64,000 bases of DNA from Lamellibrachia satsuma (GCA_033239005.1 BSQZ01000018.1:3783036-3847035); one strand, 5' to 3'; shown: positions 51,701 through 60,780, numbered from the stretch's first letter. Numbers and translations are program-made. The notes: generated from the sequence alone by a model not told the origin.

Positions 51701-54700
51701 TTGTAATAATGTTGCTTAGTATATGTTTTTGGCTTAAGCCTAAGGACACAAAATAATTATGTGTAGCCAAAATAAAGTTATTTATTCATAACTAAGAACA
51801 AATACAGTGAATGGAGGGGGGTGACCAATCAAAGTACAATGGGATGGGCGTCTCTAAATTCAAATAACAATTCAGGTACCCCTTGGAAAAAAGGTGATTA
51901 CCACTCTCTCCCTGATGATTACATCCATGTTAAGGTTCAAAACTCATTTGAAATTTAGACACAATGCTTTTTTGTGAAGATGTCTAAGCCAATTTTAATA
52001 TCACTGCAGCATATAAAATCCAGAAGCATAAAGACACAATATTTTGCTACAAAACATATAGTATTGGAAAACACCAAATCTAGCCTGCCACGTACCTTTG
52101 AGGAGGTCGCTTGCAACAGTTCATCCACCTCTTCTCCGGGGATTCTAAAAGTCATACATCAATTCATGAAAATGTTCATCAAGTTAGTAGATAATAATGA
52201 AGAAATTATTTTCTTTTAATCACAACTATACAGATTTATTTACTAAACATTTCGGCTACCGGCTAGCCTTCATCGGGAACTGAATTCTGGGGCAACAAGT
52301 TTGTCTTCTCCTCGCCAGTTATTCTCATGAATCGAGATGAGGTGGGATACAGACTCAGCCTGGTGAGCAGACGAAGAATTAATCATCCCAGAATTCAGTT
52401 CCTGGTTAAGACAACTGCCGGTAGCCAAGACATTGAGTAAGTAAATCTCAATAGTCATACATCAAATAACACAAAATCAATGTCAACATATCAATTTAAT
52501 GGAATCATGTATTCTTTTAATCTAGATATGTAACAATGGGAATGAACTGACTCAAAGCCAACAAATTTAACAGTGCTGAACTACTTCTATACTAAGTATA
52601 TATCACTACACTGCTACTGATGGATTTTCTTTATTCCTTAGGCATGATAATGTGATATTTTATTTTGAATGTAAAAAAATACTTATTATTGCATTAGAAA
52701 CATTTATACCCTTATTACCTGGTTGTGCCAAACATTCTCTTGTACTGGTCCATACACAGAGGAATTGTGTTACGGATGAAAATAGGAGGCAACTGTTCTC
52801 TCTCAATGAGGCGCTTGCAGCACAGGACTTGATACGTGACACTTGCTGCCCTACAAACAACACAGACTTGATACGTGATACTTGTTACCCTACAAACAGC
52901 ACATGATTTGATATGTACACTTGCTGCCATGGAAACAACACAGGACTAGTACACCACTTGCAAAACTGTTTAACTTGTCACTAGAAGAAGGAATAGTTCC
53001 TTCAGAATGGAAAGAGGCAAACATTACGCCGCTATTTAAGAAGGGATCGAGGAACAAGCCAGAAAATTACAGACCAGTGAGTTTAACATCAGTTGTATGT
53101 AAATTTCTCGAAACATTAATTAGAGACCACATGGTGGAATTCCTTGTAAAACATAAATTAATAAATACATCTCAACATGGGTTCCTAAAAGCAAGGTCAT
53201 GTCTAACTAATCTCTTATGTTTTTTGGAAGAAATTACAAAGTGGGTAGATGACGGGTCACCAGTGGATGTTGTCTACTTAGATTTCCAGATAGCTTTCAA
53301 TAAAGTGCCACATCAAAGATTGTTACTTAAACTAAAAGCCCATGGCATAGGTAATGATGTAATCAACTGGATAGAAAAGTGGCTTACACACAGAAAACAG
53401 AGAGTAATAGTAGATGGTGAGATTTCAAACTGGAAATCTGTTTTGAGTGGGGTACCACAGGGATCAGTATTAGGCCCTATACTGTTTTTAATATATATAA
53501 ATGATTTGGAAGATGACATATCTAGCAAAGTAATCAAATTTGCAGATGACACAAAAGTATTCAGAAAGGTTACTAATGATACAGATAAACAAAGTTTACA
53601 GGATGATCTAGATAAATTAGTTAAATGGTCAGAAAAATGTAAAATGTTATTCAATTTTAGGAAGTGTAAATGTATACACATAGGACATGGAAACATGAAC
53701 GAAGAATATAAAATGGGGGATGCTGTACTAGGTAGAACCACACAAGAAAAGGACTTAGGAGTAACATTTAGTGCTGACATGAAAGTTTCAGTGCAATGTC
53801 GAATTGCTGTTTCGAAAGGAAATCAAATTCTAGGGCTAATTAGGATAACTATCATGTATAAGGAGAAACAGCTAATTGTACCCCTGTACAAAGCAATAGT
53901 TAGACCACATTTGGAATATTGTATTCAAGCATGGAGGCCATATCGTAAAAAGGACATAGACAAGCTAGAAAGAATACAACAAAGAGCAACTAAAATGATT
54001 CCAGAATTGAGAGACCTTAGTTACGAAAGTCGTTTATTAAAATGTGGTTTGACAACACCAGAGACCAGGAGACTAAGAGGAGACCAAATAGAAGTGTTTA
54101 AAATAGTGAACGGTTATGAGGATGTTGATGGGAATACGTTCTTCAAACGTAAAGAAAGCAGTAGAACTAGAGGACACAAAGCAGCATTAGTTAAGGAGCA
54201 TTGTAGGTTGCACATGAGAAAGTACTCTTTCTCACAGAGGGTGATAAATGAATGGAACAAACTTCCAAATGATTGTGTTAATGCTAGTAATGTGAATATG
54301 TTTAAAAATAGAATTGACAGATATTTGATAAGGGCGGGCTACACATAGATGAGAAAATTGTTGGACTCTCGATAAACCAATGGCTTCCTTGTCTACTTGC
54401 CATCAGGAACTTGTTATTTGGGATGGCAACGTTGTTAAACCTGACTTGATATGACACTTGCTGCCCTGGAAACAATGCAGAACTTGACACGTGACACACT
54501 ATGGAAAATCACAGTAAGAGACACATTTGACATTTATCTATTTTATCAAGCAGCATCACAGTTGTTACACTGCATTAGTGAGATAAACACCATACAACAG
54601 AATACCTCTTTATAAGTCATGAATATAATAGCCAATTACAAGTCAGTACTGAACATCCATATTACATGACTATCTTATGAATGGCCATAACATGTTCACA

Positions 54701-55560
54701 TGAGTAGGTATCACATTCACAGGTGAGTAAAGCACCAGACAGTTTATATCAGGAAACCTACAATAAAAAGATGCCTTTGTCACTGTTATGAATGCGTACC
54801 TGGACACTTGTCTGTGGGTCGGCTGCCAGTGACCGTGGTCCACCATGAAGTAGTTACTGTTGATTGACAGTGGGTCTCGGCACACATGATACCTATACTT
54901 CTCCCTGCAAACAGTCACCACATTTCTATTCCACACTCAAATAGATGGATATACAGGGTGTTCCTAAAATTTCTTACATATTTTGCATATAAAAAAATTC
55001 ACTCACTCGATAGACACCTGAAACTCAGTCAGTATGTACTCGTTGAGTTGGGCTGCATGATGGTGTAAATTATACGCTTCTATGTCTGTCAGTTACTCTT
55101 TAAATTTATATTCTAAATAGGTAAGATAATTTAGGAACACCCTATACTAAACCAATATAAACATTTTTTAGACTTCTTTTTTAACCAAGCTTTTAATTAG
55201 TATTCCTAGTTCATGATAGAATAGGATGCTTACCACATGCACAATTTTTATTTTTGTTTTACTGTAGTTAATTTATTTTTATAAATAATTTCATGATATA
55301 TCTATTATACATTTTATGAATATCTAATCTATTTTAAGATATATATTTAAAATTTATATACTTAGTTTCTCACTCTATGCAGCTCCTACTAAAGGTTTAT
55401 CGTATGACATATGACTTATCTATTAAATATACCGCACATTAAAGCCTGGGAATGAGACAAGTAGCGCCACCTACCACCAGTCTCTGATCCAGTTCTGTGC
55501 CCACCATGACTTGAGCACCAGCGCCCTCTGCAGCTTCACCCCAACACCGCTCTTGAACTT
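38729..55560 (-). CDS. CPT1: Carnitine O-palmitoyltransferase 1, 3' thirteen exons
   Basis: CPT1 transfers long-chain acyl groups from CoA to carnitine at the outer mitochondrial membrane, the controlled step of fatty-acid oxidation. Thirteen minus-strand exons join without a phase error to 595 residues plus stop, matching the vertebrate enzymes from about residue 180 to the end. Landmarks in order: [30 protein letters not shown] and [24 protein letters not shown] with the catalytic histidine (exon 47263-47064); [15 protein letters not shown] and [22 protein letters not shown] and [30 protein letters not shown]-type (EGYGVSYM) and TDSH near the C-terminus. The usual STS motif reads FTS here. 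The N-terminal exons (membrane segments and malonyl-CoA regulatory part) were not found between 55561 and 64000. Orthology among CPT1 paralogues cannot be set from this alone. Confidence 0.95.
39030..40760 (-). pseudogene. Decayed LINE (CR1/Rex1-like) in the last CPT1 intron
   Basis: Same strand as CPT1. Pieces in order: a linker (about 40740-40600), RT front with [40 protein letters not shown], a short deletion where the QHGF motif should be, [42 protein letters not shown], then after frameshifts [13 protein letters not shown] and the C-terminal [12 protein letters not shown] and [18 protein letters not shown]. Frameshifts occur near 39660, 39560 and 39300, so it is inactive. It ends just before the acceptor of CPT1 exon m. 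Confidence 0.88.
40761..41132. other. CPT1 intron sequence, nothing recognised
   Basis: AT-rich intron between the LINE and exon l; no other feature seen. Confidence 0.5.
41133..41249 (-). CDS. CPT1: CPT1 exon l
   Basis: Acceptor CTTTCAG, donor CAT|GTGTGT. Encodes [20 protein letters not shown] and ends DDPQHKCH. The first Ser of the family STS motif is Phe here (codon TTT). Confidence 0.88.
41520..42257. repeat. Minisatellite carrying copies of the CPT1 exon k splice donor
   Basis: A 37-bp unit (plus strand ACTCACCAGCCCAATG, TTACTGGATACAATGGCCAGT) repeats 15 times counting the authentic exon edge, at exact 37-bp spacing from 41733 to 42251. On the minus strand each unit reads TTGGGCTG|GTGAGTACTGG, the end of exon k and its donor. 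More degenerate copies extend left to about 41520. Because 37 is not a multiple of 3, the long open frames in three phases are repeat artefacts. Confidence 0.96.
42258..42414 (-). CDS. CPT1: CPT1 exon k, donor inside a 37-bp minisatellite
   Basis: Acceptor TTTGAAG, donor GGGCTG|GTGAGT. Encodes [19 protein letters not shown] and [17 protein letters not shown]. The last eight bases and the donor belong to the repeat unit of the adjacent array. Confidence 0.94.
42415..42937. other. CPT1 intron sequence
   Basis: Intron between exons j and k. Nothing recognised in this part; the GT tract follows. Confidence 0.5.
42938..43022. repeat. (GT)n microsatellite
   Basis: GT tract with one GGTGGGGTGGTG interruption, in the intron between CPT1 exons j and k. 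Confidence 0.95.
43152..43312 (-). CDS. CPT1: CPT1 exon j
   Basis: Acceptor GTGCAG, donor CA|GTGAGT. Encodes [20 protein letters not shown] and [19 protein letters not shown]. Confidence 0.95.
43655..44195. repeat. Second 37-bp minisatellite in CPT1, about 14.5 copies
   Basis: The unit reads TGACCCTTCATGCCTTAGC, AATGACCACCCCATAGGC. It lies in the intron between exons i and j and is unrelated in sequence to the 37-bp array at 41733. Confidence 0.95.
44241..44312 (-). CDS. CPT1: CPT1 exon i (72 bp)
   Basis: The acceptor is the end of a short CTGT tract (CTGCAG); donor AAG|GTAAGC. Encodes [20 protein letters not shown] and KKCK. Confidence 0.92.
44547..44697 (-). CDS. CPT1: CPT1 exon h
   Basis: Acceptor CTCTTAG, donor CAG|GTCAGA. 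Encodes [14 protein letters not shown] and [19 protein letters not shown]. Confidence 0.92.
44698..45114. other. CPT1 intron sequence, nothing recognised
   Basis: Intron between exons g and h; no exon or defined element in this part. Confidence 0.45.
45115..45650 (-). pseudogene. ORF1-like fragment of a non-LTR retrotransposon
   Basis: On the minus strand an ATG at 45650 opens about 175 codons. The first half is a Ser/Thr/Ala-rich tandem repeat ([13 protein letters not shown] units of about 12 residues). The second half is more complex, with [20 protein letters not shown] and [20 protein letters not shown]. This last pattern resembles the C-terminal part of ORF1 proteins of some LINEs, though I recognise it only loosely. 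A plus-strand frame also runs through, rich in EVDTADREE; the minus-strand reading looks more like a protein. It lies inside a CPT1 intron and is flanked by TA tracts. Confidence 0.4.
45680..45780. repeat. TA microsatellite
   Basis: TA tracts broken by AATA and GTGTGTGTAC, in the intron between CPT1 exons g and h. Confidence 0.9.
45908..46796. repeat. Minisatellite, 28-bp unit, about 31 copies
   Basis: The unit is CCTGTTCATTCCAACACC plus CCCTGGCAGA, with variation in the run of C and in GGCAGA/AGCAGA. In the intron between CPT1 exons g and h. Open frames through it are artefacts. Confidence 0.95.
47064..47263 (-). CDS. CPT1: CPT1 exon g with the catalytic histidine
   Basis: Acceptor CCCCAG, donor A|GTAAGT. 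Encodes [17 protein letters not shown] and [17 protein letters not shown]. The His of AEHSWADAP corresponds to the general base of carnitine acyltransferases. Confidence 0.95.
47264..48142. other. CPT1 intron f/g, nothing recognised
   Basis: AT-rich intron without recognised repeats. Confidence 0.5.
48143..48294 (-). CDS. CPT1: CPT1 exon f
   Basis: Acceptor AGACAG, donor CAT|GTAGGT. Encodes [19 protein letters not shown] and [13 protein letters not shown]. Confidence 0.93.
48295..49353. other. CPT1 intron e/f
   Basis: AT-rich intron. A few loosely repeated pieces (AATAATTAAA with AAGTATACA) occur near 48340-48510. No element defined. Confidence 0.5.
49354..49483 (-). CDS. CPT1: CPT1 exon e
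   Basis: Acceptor TTGTAG, donor AAAG|GTGTGG. Encodes [18 protein letters not shown] and [14 protein letters not shown]. Confidence 0.93.
49484..50077. other. CPT1 intron d/e, with a short repeat
   Basis: A unit of about 18-20 bp, GAGAACTTTCCCACTTTTTC, is repeated about five times at 49845-49960. Otherwise nothing recognised. Confidence 0.5.
50078..51793 (+). pseudogene. 5'-truncated LINE (Jockey-like), antisense in a CPT1 intron
   Basis: The frame opens within RT motif A ([20 protein letters not shown]), then [30 protein letters not shown] and [16 protein letters not shown]. It is then shifted by an indel at an A-rich run near 50510 and continues in other frames ([39 protein letters not shown]). 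A long AT-rich 3' region ends near AAAATAAAGTTATTTATTCA. Dead copy. A nearly identical piece is at 59590-60250. Confidence 0.88.
51794..52095. other. CPT1 intron d/e, nothing recognised
   Basis: Short stretch between the LINE end and exon d. Confidence 0.5.
52096..52144 (-). CDS. CPT1: CPT1 exon d (49 bp)
   Basis: A very short exon after TTTTAG, ending AAG|GTACGT. Encodes [16 protein letters not shown] and completes the family motif FGTTRIPGEE with exon c. Confidence 0.92.
52254..52426. mobile_element. Small inverted-repeat element in CPT1 intron c/d
   Basis: GGCTACCGGC (52254-52263) and GAACTGAATTCTGG (52277-52290) face GCCGGTAGCC (52417-52426) and CCAGAATTCAGTTC (52388-52401). The arms suggest a foldback element of about 170 bp. 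Confidence 0.5.
52719..52850 (-). CDS. CPT1: CPT1 exon c, acceptor inside a 39-bp tandem repeat
   Basis: Acceptor TTTGTAG followed by GGCAGCAAG; donor AACCAG|GTAATA. Encodes [19 protein letters not shown], then [17 protein letters not shown]. The alignment with CPT1 at the 5' end needs exactly this acceptor. Confidence 0.88.
52838..52945. repeat. 39-bp tandem repeat spanning the CPT1 exon c acceptor
   Basis: ACTTGCTGCC-type cores start at 52841, 52880 and 52919, exactly 39 bp apart. Read on the minus strand, the unit is the end of the intron (TTGTTTGTAG) plus the first 27 or so bases of exon c. The second copy keeps the AG acceptor; in the third it is changed to CCATGG. A related, diverged copy lies at 54433-54500 beyond the LINE. 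Confidence 0.9.
52945..54410 (+). pseudogene. LINE (CR1-like) with intact RT frame, antisense in a CPT1 intron
   Basis: About 465 uninterrupted codons cover nearly the whole reverse transcriptase: [69 protein letters not shown] (motif A), [25 protein letters not shown] (motif C), [15 protein letters not shown] at the end, stop at 54348. The endonuclease and ORF1 are missing, so it is a 5'-truncated copy. Its intact frame suggests a recent insertion. It sits inside the 39-bp tandem repeat of the exon c acceptor. Its 3' tail matches 13383-13445. Confidence 0.9.
54411..54799. other. CPT1 intron b/c, right of the LINE
   Basis: Contains the diverged copy of the 39-bp acceptor repeat at 54433-54500; otherwise nothing recognised. 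Confidence 0.5.
54800..54904 (-). CDS. CPT1: CPT1 exon b
   Basis: Acceptor TTGCAG, donor AG|GTACGC. Encodes [19 protein letters not shown] and WQPTHRQVS. Joins exon a across a split Trp codon. Confidence 0.93.
54954..55144. mobile_element. Mariner-type MITE, 191 bp, in CPT1 intron a/b
   Basis: The left end CAGGGTGTTCCTAAAATTTC and the right end (reverse complement TAGGGTGTTCCTAAATTATC) are terminal inverted repeats. TA dinucleotides flank the element (54952-54953 and 55145-55146), as for Tc1/mariner insertions. It starts 50 bp upstream of the acceptor of exon b. Confidence 0.75.
55147..55474. other. CPT1 intron a/b, nothing recognised
   Basis: AT-rich sequence between the MITE and exon a. 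Confidence 0.5.
55475..55560 (-). CDS. CPT1: CPT1 exon a (first in window)
   Basis: Acceptor CACACACAG, donor TG|GTAGGT. Encodes [20 protein letters not shown] and on to WIRDW. Enters in phase 0 and leaves in phase 2. Confidence 0.9.
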
Positions 55561-57236
55561 CTGTGTGTGCACAGAAGGAAACACTCAACGAGAACCCTAC
55601 ATTAAACGGGGAATGTTTGTAGAGCAGAAACTAACTAGAATGGCGTGAAAGGTGTGGAAGTTAATCTTTAATGTTGAAAGGAAACACCAACCACCAACCA
55701 CTAACCGCCAACCACCAACCACTAACCGCCAACCACCAACCACACATCTTTTATGAAACCAGGGCCGGGATGAGATTTAGCGGTCGCCCGGTCGCCAATG
55801 GCGCCCAAAACTGGCTTCGGGCGACTTATAATTATTTTTGACTACAGTAGCCCGGATGGCGACTCGAAATATTTACATAGCTGCAATATTTTAGACCCAG
55901 CAAAATAAACGGAATGTTAATAAACATCTCAGAAGTGTTGTCCTGGCTATATGTTAACCATAAATCTTGTTTGTGACACGTTTGACATTGCAAGAAATGT
56001 TGCCAAACCGTAGCCGAAACGATATCAATAGAAGCATTCATTGTATTTTTAGTCAACTACATCAACGCTCAACATGTAACTGAACGGTCATTCTACATTG
56101 AAATAATAACTAGTCATGTTAATAGTCTTGGTGCTGCGTGACGCCACTTTTATATATGCAAGAAAAAATGCCCGTCCCCTGGACGGGATTACGTATTAGT
56201 TTATATGTGACAGTCATGATAGCAATGTTTACCAAATGCCTCAGGCCAATATGCCATCAATACGCTCAAACGTATTATCAGAAACAACCGTGTCGCACAC
56301 ATGATGCAATACTAGGTATATTACATTCCGCTTGGTGCGCCACCGTCGACGCCGGGTATACTTTTACGCATCACTTTTTGTTACTTGAACTTCGGCTTGA
56401 CCTGGTTTTGGGGGTCGCGGTAGATCGTTTCGTACAACTACGCAAGGAAACGACTGACCTTAACCGACACAGATATCAATCAATGAATAGTTGTAGACGC
56501 ATTACAGAATTTGGCTGGCCTGTCTGAAGAGATTTTCACCGAGGTAAGCGTTTGTGAACTTTGATGTTTCGTAATATAGCTAAAATAATGGTAAATAATA
56601 AGTCTACAGAAAAATTGTTCGGGTGTACATATACTTTAGTATATTAGCTTTATAATGATATGTATATTATGACTATTGTCCGATGTGCAAAAAAAGTAGC
56701 TCGAGTTTGAAAAACAGGCCTGCCACGCTCAAATTTAGGTAGCGCCGCCTGCGTTGGCGTTCATAGCCTAGCTCAAGGCGTCGCCCACCGCCCTCATTCA
56801 TTGTGTCTGGTGTGCGCGCCATGCAAAATACTGTTGATAACTTTATTTGTGAACTAGTAATAAAAGTGCACAATTGTTATAGTTTGTTAGTAAAATTAAG
56901 TGCTAGTTTTATGGTTTTACAAAGCTATGTTGGATGGGTCTCAGACTTCGTCAGGGTTGGGAGCGCCGCACAGCTATTCAAAAATCCACGGAATCGTACT
57001 ATTTAAAACTGCCATCTGATAAATTTAATGCAAACATAGTAATTATAAATGTGCAGTTGTTGCATGTTGTTCATTATTTTTACTGTAGCGCTCATTAAAA
57101 TGAAATAGTTTCACAGTTTTAACATTATATTTGTGACTTCCGGTATTCACGCGACTTCGGCTGCACCAGACGTGATATTTAACAATTTAAATCGCCGGCA
57201 TCTGCACTTTTATAATTATGTGCTGACAATTTTACA
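55561..57236. other. Region upstream of CPT1 exon a, no exon recognised
   Basis: A 21-23 bp CCAACCACTAACCG-type repeat lies at about 55685-55745. A possible transposon end (GGGCCGGGATGAGATTTAGC) is at about 55764. Moderately GC-rich patches occur at 56330-56530 and 56700-56820. No CPT1 N-terminal exon was found on the minus strand. Confidence 0.4.
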
Positions 57237-57242
57237 CACACA

Positions 57243-57286
<44 letters not shown>

Positions 57287-57299
57287 CACACACACACAT
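57237..57299. repeat. (CGCA)n(CA)n microsatellite
   Basis: CGCA tract passing into a CA tract. Confidence 0.95.
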
Positions 57300-58615
57300 A
57301 TTCAGGTATCCTATGTTATTTTGGATGTCCTTCTCTTATATTGTTTCATTTGGAAATAAATTAAGTAAAATCAGACTTTTAAACTAAAAAAATTATGAAA
57401 TGGCCCAAATTCGTATTCTGCATTAAATAACACAATTGTAAAATTTAATTTTACTGTCGCACACAACTGTGTTACTTATTTAACATACACAATATAACAA
57501 ATTCTTATGTGATTTTGAATACTGTTAAGGAAACTTATTATAATTAACAGTAGTAAAACAACATTATCTTTTTGTATCAAACATTGTACATATCTTAATA
57601 ATCTTTATATATTTCTTATTTGTGTTTCATGTTTAAGGATTCCACTGCATGTTTGAAGACACACTACACCTTTCATGGATTTCACTGGATAATATAGAGG
57701 AATGGACCAAGCAAAGCTTGCATACCCTACTACACACAGCAGAAGACAGACAAAGCTTGTGAAGACTGTGTAGAAATGGTGAATATATGTACACTGAGTC
57801 TACAATGGACATTGACACATTACACATGCATGGATTTACGAAATAGTGAACTCTGAGTATGTGTACAGTTAGTCGACAGTATAATGTGAATATTATAAAC
57901 ACTACTTCATGTTGAAATGCATGACATTAATTTGAGACATTGAAATATGAATATTTCTGCACTAAGCCTGCACTACCATGTGAACACTGACACATACACT
58001 GCTGTGGATTTATCAAACACTGAACTGTGAATATTGCTGTACTGAGCCTTCTTCCTTTTAGTTACTTCCATTGTAACAGGGTGAAGCCAACTATTTCTTG
58101 TACTGCTGCATTGCTTTGTGTTTTGTCCTTTTCCATGTCTCCTTATCAGCTACTGTAAACAGTATGTAAACATTATTTCATGTTGAAGTGCAGGACACGA
58201 AACAGTGAAATTTATGTGCCGAACATGCAGTGTACTATGAACCAGTTTTGACACAGTTAACTATAAATATTGTTGCATTATGCATGCAGAAAATTCCAAA
58301 GCTCTCAAAAATTAATAAATTGTGTTTATTTTATGGAAGGAGAGTGGATTTTTTCCAAAAAAAAATGTCACCATGCAAGAATATATTGTTCTTTATAATT
58401 ATACAATAAACAATACAAATTATATGAATTTGCCAGCTTCTTGTGTCACTTATTTATAAATAGTTAGGCCATTAATACCTGTTATTATGCAGATGTCACA
58501 TTACAATAAATTATGTCATCAAAATATCATACTGTAGTAAAGTTAATTATGTACACCATTTCTTCTTAACATGCCTCAGTAAACTTTAAAAACAACACAA
58601 TTACTTATGACTGAA
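57300..58615. other. Non-coding, diffuse repeats
   Basis: Loose repetition of phrases such as TGAACTGTGAATATTG and TTTCATGTTGAA(G)TGCA at 57830-58270. No gene recognised. Confidence 0.4.
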
Positions 58616-58972
58616 ACAGGTCATTTATCAACATAAATCGGTCAATGGAGGTCAAATAATCAGGTCACTAAGGTCAATATTATGGTCAACAATCACGGCC
58701 TGTATTGACTTGATAGCATTCCAATACAGTCTTGATTAAAAACTAAATAGGCCATCAAGACATGTAAATGGGTCAAAGGTCAAGTTGTAATAAACTAGGT
58801 CATTATTGGGTATTAAGGTCAATGTGTACATAAATTCTCCATTACACCCCTCCCTGATACCACATGTCATACATAATTACTTAATTTTGCAATTTTTCAA
58901 CATATAGGTCATTATAGGTCAAGGTCAAATAAGTAGGTCGTGTCAAGGTCACACGTTATTAGGTCAACATTT
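58616..58972. promoter_or_regulatory. Cluster of about 12 AGGTCA nuclear-receptor half-sites
   Basis: AGGTCA occurs about a dozen times in 360 bp, all on the plus strand. It includes a DR1 arrangement GGGTCAAAGGTCA (58770-58782), a DR0 AGGTCAAGGTCA (58916-58927), and TCAAGGTCA (58943-58951), the ERR/SF-1 type extended half-site. DR1 sites are bound by PPAR/RXR and HNF4-type receptors, and vertebrate CPT1 genes are known targets. The cluster is upstream of the known CPT1 exons, probably in a 5' intron. Regulatory function is inferred; decay of a repeat is the alternative. Confidence 0.4.
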
Positions 58973-59589
58973 TTAGGGTCCTCTAACTTTTTATTCCACC
59001 TCAATGTCTTCTTTACTACACATTATGCCATGTTCCCCTGCATTTAGTGGCAGTGCACCCAACAAACAGACCGGTCACAAGAAATGGACTCAATTCCATA
59101 AGACAAAATAGGCCCTTTTTTTGAAGCCAAAAAGTGGAATAACTTCGCAAATAATAAAGATATTGAAAAAATTCAAAAAGGATGATAAACCGCATAACAT
59201 ACTTTATCAGACAGAAGTGTTTAAATGATTATAAAACGATTTTGAATTTTTTTGTAATATACCTAGCAATACTCGTTGAATGTTCAAAATATAGAAGGTC
59301 GCGTGGATACTTGTGTTGGTTGTAGAATAGTAGACTATCTGCTTTCTACTGTCTTTTTATTGTGTATTGGTCTGCAACCTCAGGCAAATACGTGGGTGCG
59401 TGCTTTCTACTATAATAATATAAACCGCCCAGATGGCGCTGCGTACGATTTACGTATCGAAGTATTCGCTGCGGCGTGCTTGGTTTCTGCGATTGTTGGA
59501 AGTTAATGTTTTACGCAGCGAACATTTGATTTACCATAAAAACCACTAAGAACCCTTGATATATGGGGTATTTCGAAAAAATAAAGGCT
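58973..59589. other. Non-coding, nothing recognised
   Basis: No exon or defined element seen before the LINE fragment. Confidence 0.4.
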
Positions 59590-60250
59590 TTACGTTTCAT
59601 TCAAGAGGTAAACATAGAAATCGAAGAGGTAAACATAGAAATACAAAAAATCTCAACATGGACGTCATGGTTCCATACCAACAAACTTTCCCTAAACACC
59701 AAAAAGTCAAATTTTATTATATCCACACCAAAAGGAAAAAATACAATATCAACAGTGCCTTAATACAAGTAGATGGAAACAAAATAAAGCATGTCAAATT
59801 CACAAAATTCCTAGGGATATTTATAGATGAGCACTTAAGTTCGACAACACATATTGACAACCTATCAAAACAAGTAGCACGGAATGTGGGAATGCTTAAC
59901 AAATTAAAACATTTTCTCCCTATGTATATAATGAGAACTATTTATTGTTCATCTATCTTATCACATTTACAATATTGCACTCTATTGTGGAAAAATTCAT
60001 ATTGTACAAACTTAAACAAACTAAGAATACTACAGAAGAAAGCTATTAGGATAATCACAAATTCTCATTACATCGCACACACTGATCCTCTGTTCTCAAA
60101 GTTAAAACTATTAAAATTGGATGATCTATATAAACATCAACTAGGTATTTTATGTATAAAGCAGCAAATAACAAACTCCCAGATTCTATGTCATCAATGC
60201 TTACGAGAATAGAACATATCCACAAACATAATCTAAGAAACCAAAATAGC
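59590..60250 (+). pseudogene. LINE fragment nearly identical to 50400-51030
   Basis: A second copy of the Jockey-like element, covering only the region after the catalytic motif ([20 protein letters not shown] to the tail). By eye it differs from the first copy by scattered substitutions, a 20-bp tandem duplication at its left end (59610-59645), a 9-bp insertion near 59662, and a different indel at the same A-rich run. It stops abruptly at 60250, where the BEL/Pao LTR begins. Confidence 0.88.
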
Positions 60251-60251
60251 C

Positions 60252-60724
60252 TGTAAGTGCTAATAATTGTATATACTGCTAGTGCAGTTTGTGTGGTGGC
60301 GCCATCTGGCAGATGCATGTGTACTAAAGAGAATGGGAAGAGAGATTCCGCTAGGGTATTTTTGTGCGCGGCTCGCGTTATATGCGAGAAATACAAAGAA
60401 TTAGGAGATGACAACTCTGGAATCAAGGTAAAGACGTGTATAATGTACTATAGCAAACTGTATGCTATTGTTTGAGTGTATAACATTAATTACATTTGAT
60501 AAAACATGACTTGTTGGCTAGCTATTGTTTTTCCGCGGACTCGACTTCAAATTAGTAGTAATGAGGGGTATTTTTATGCCTTTATTGGTAATGTTCATGT
60601 TTTCTACACATTTGTGTTGTATTCATGTATACATTATTTTTGCATTTCAGTTTTACGTAAATAAACAGCCACAGCTATGATTGATTTGGAATTAGTGTTC
60701 ATAGTTGGTGTATGAACCGCTACA
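60252..60724 (+). mobile_element. 5' LTR of a BEL/Pao retrotransposon
   Basis: The left edge is fixed by the interruption of the LINE after AAAATAGC. The proposed LTR begins TGTAAGTGC and ends CCGCTACA, so its ends are TGTA...TACA. A polyadenylation hexamer AATAAA is at 60660-60665. The gag-like reading frame starts 57 bp beyond. The 3' LTR is off the window, so the right edge rests on motif only. Confidence 0.6.
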
Positions 60725-60780
60725 GTAAAACTTGACCAGTTGTTGTCGTCATCGGACTGGAACCTGGCTGCGAGAACAAA

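Noticed and set aside
55764..55830. A transposon end (GGGCCGGGATGAGATTTAGC)
   Set aside because: The partner inverted end and a target duplication were not found, so no element is called.
56138..56527. A 129-codon plus-strand frame with hydrophobic stretches
   Set aside because: No recognised domain, no splice sites and no coding bias that I can defend.
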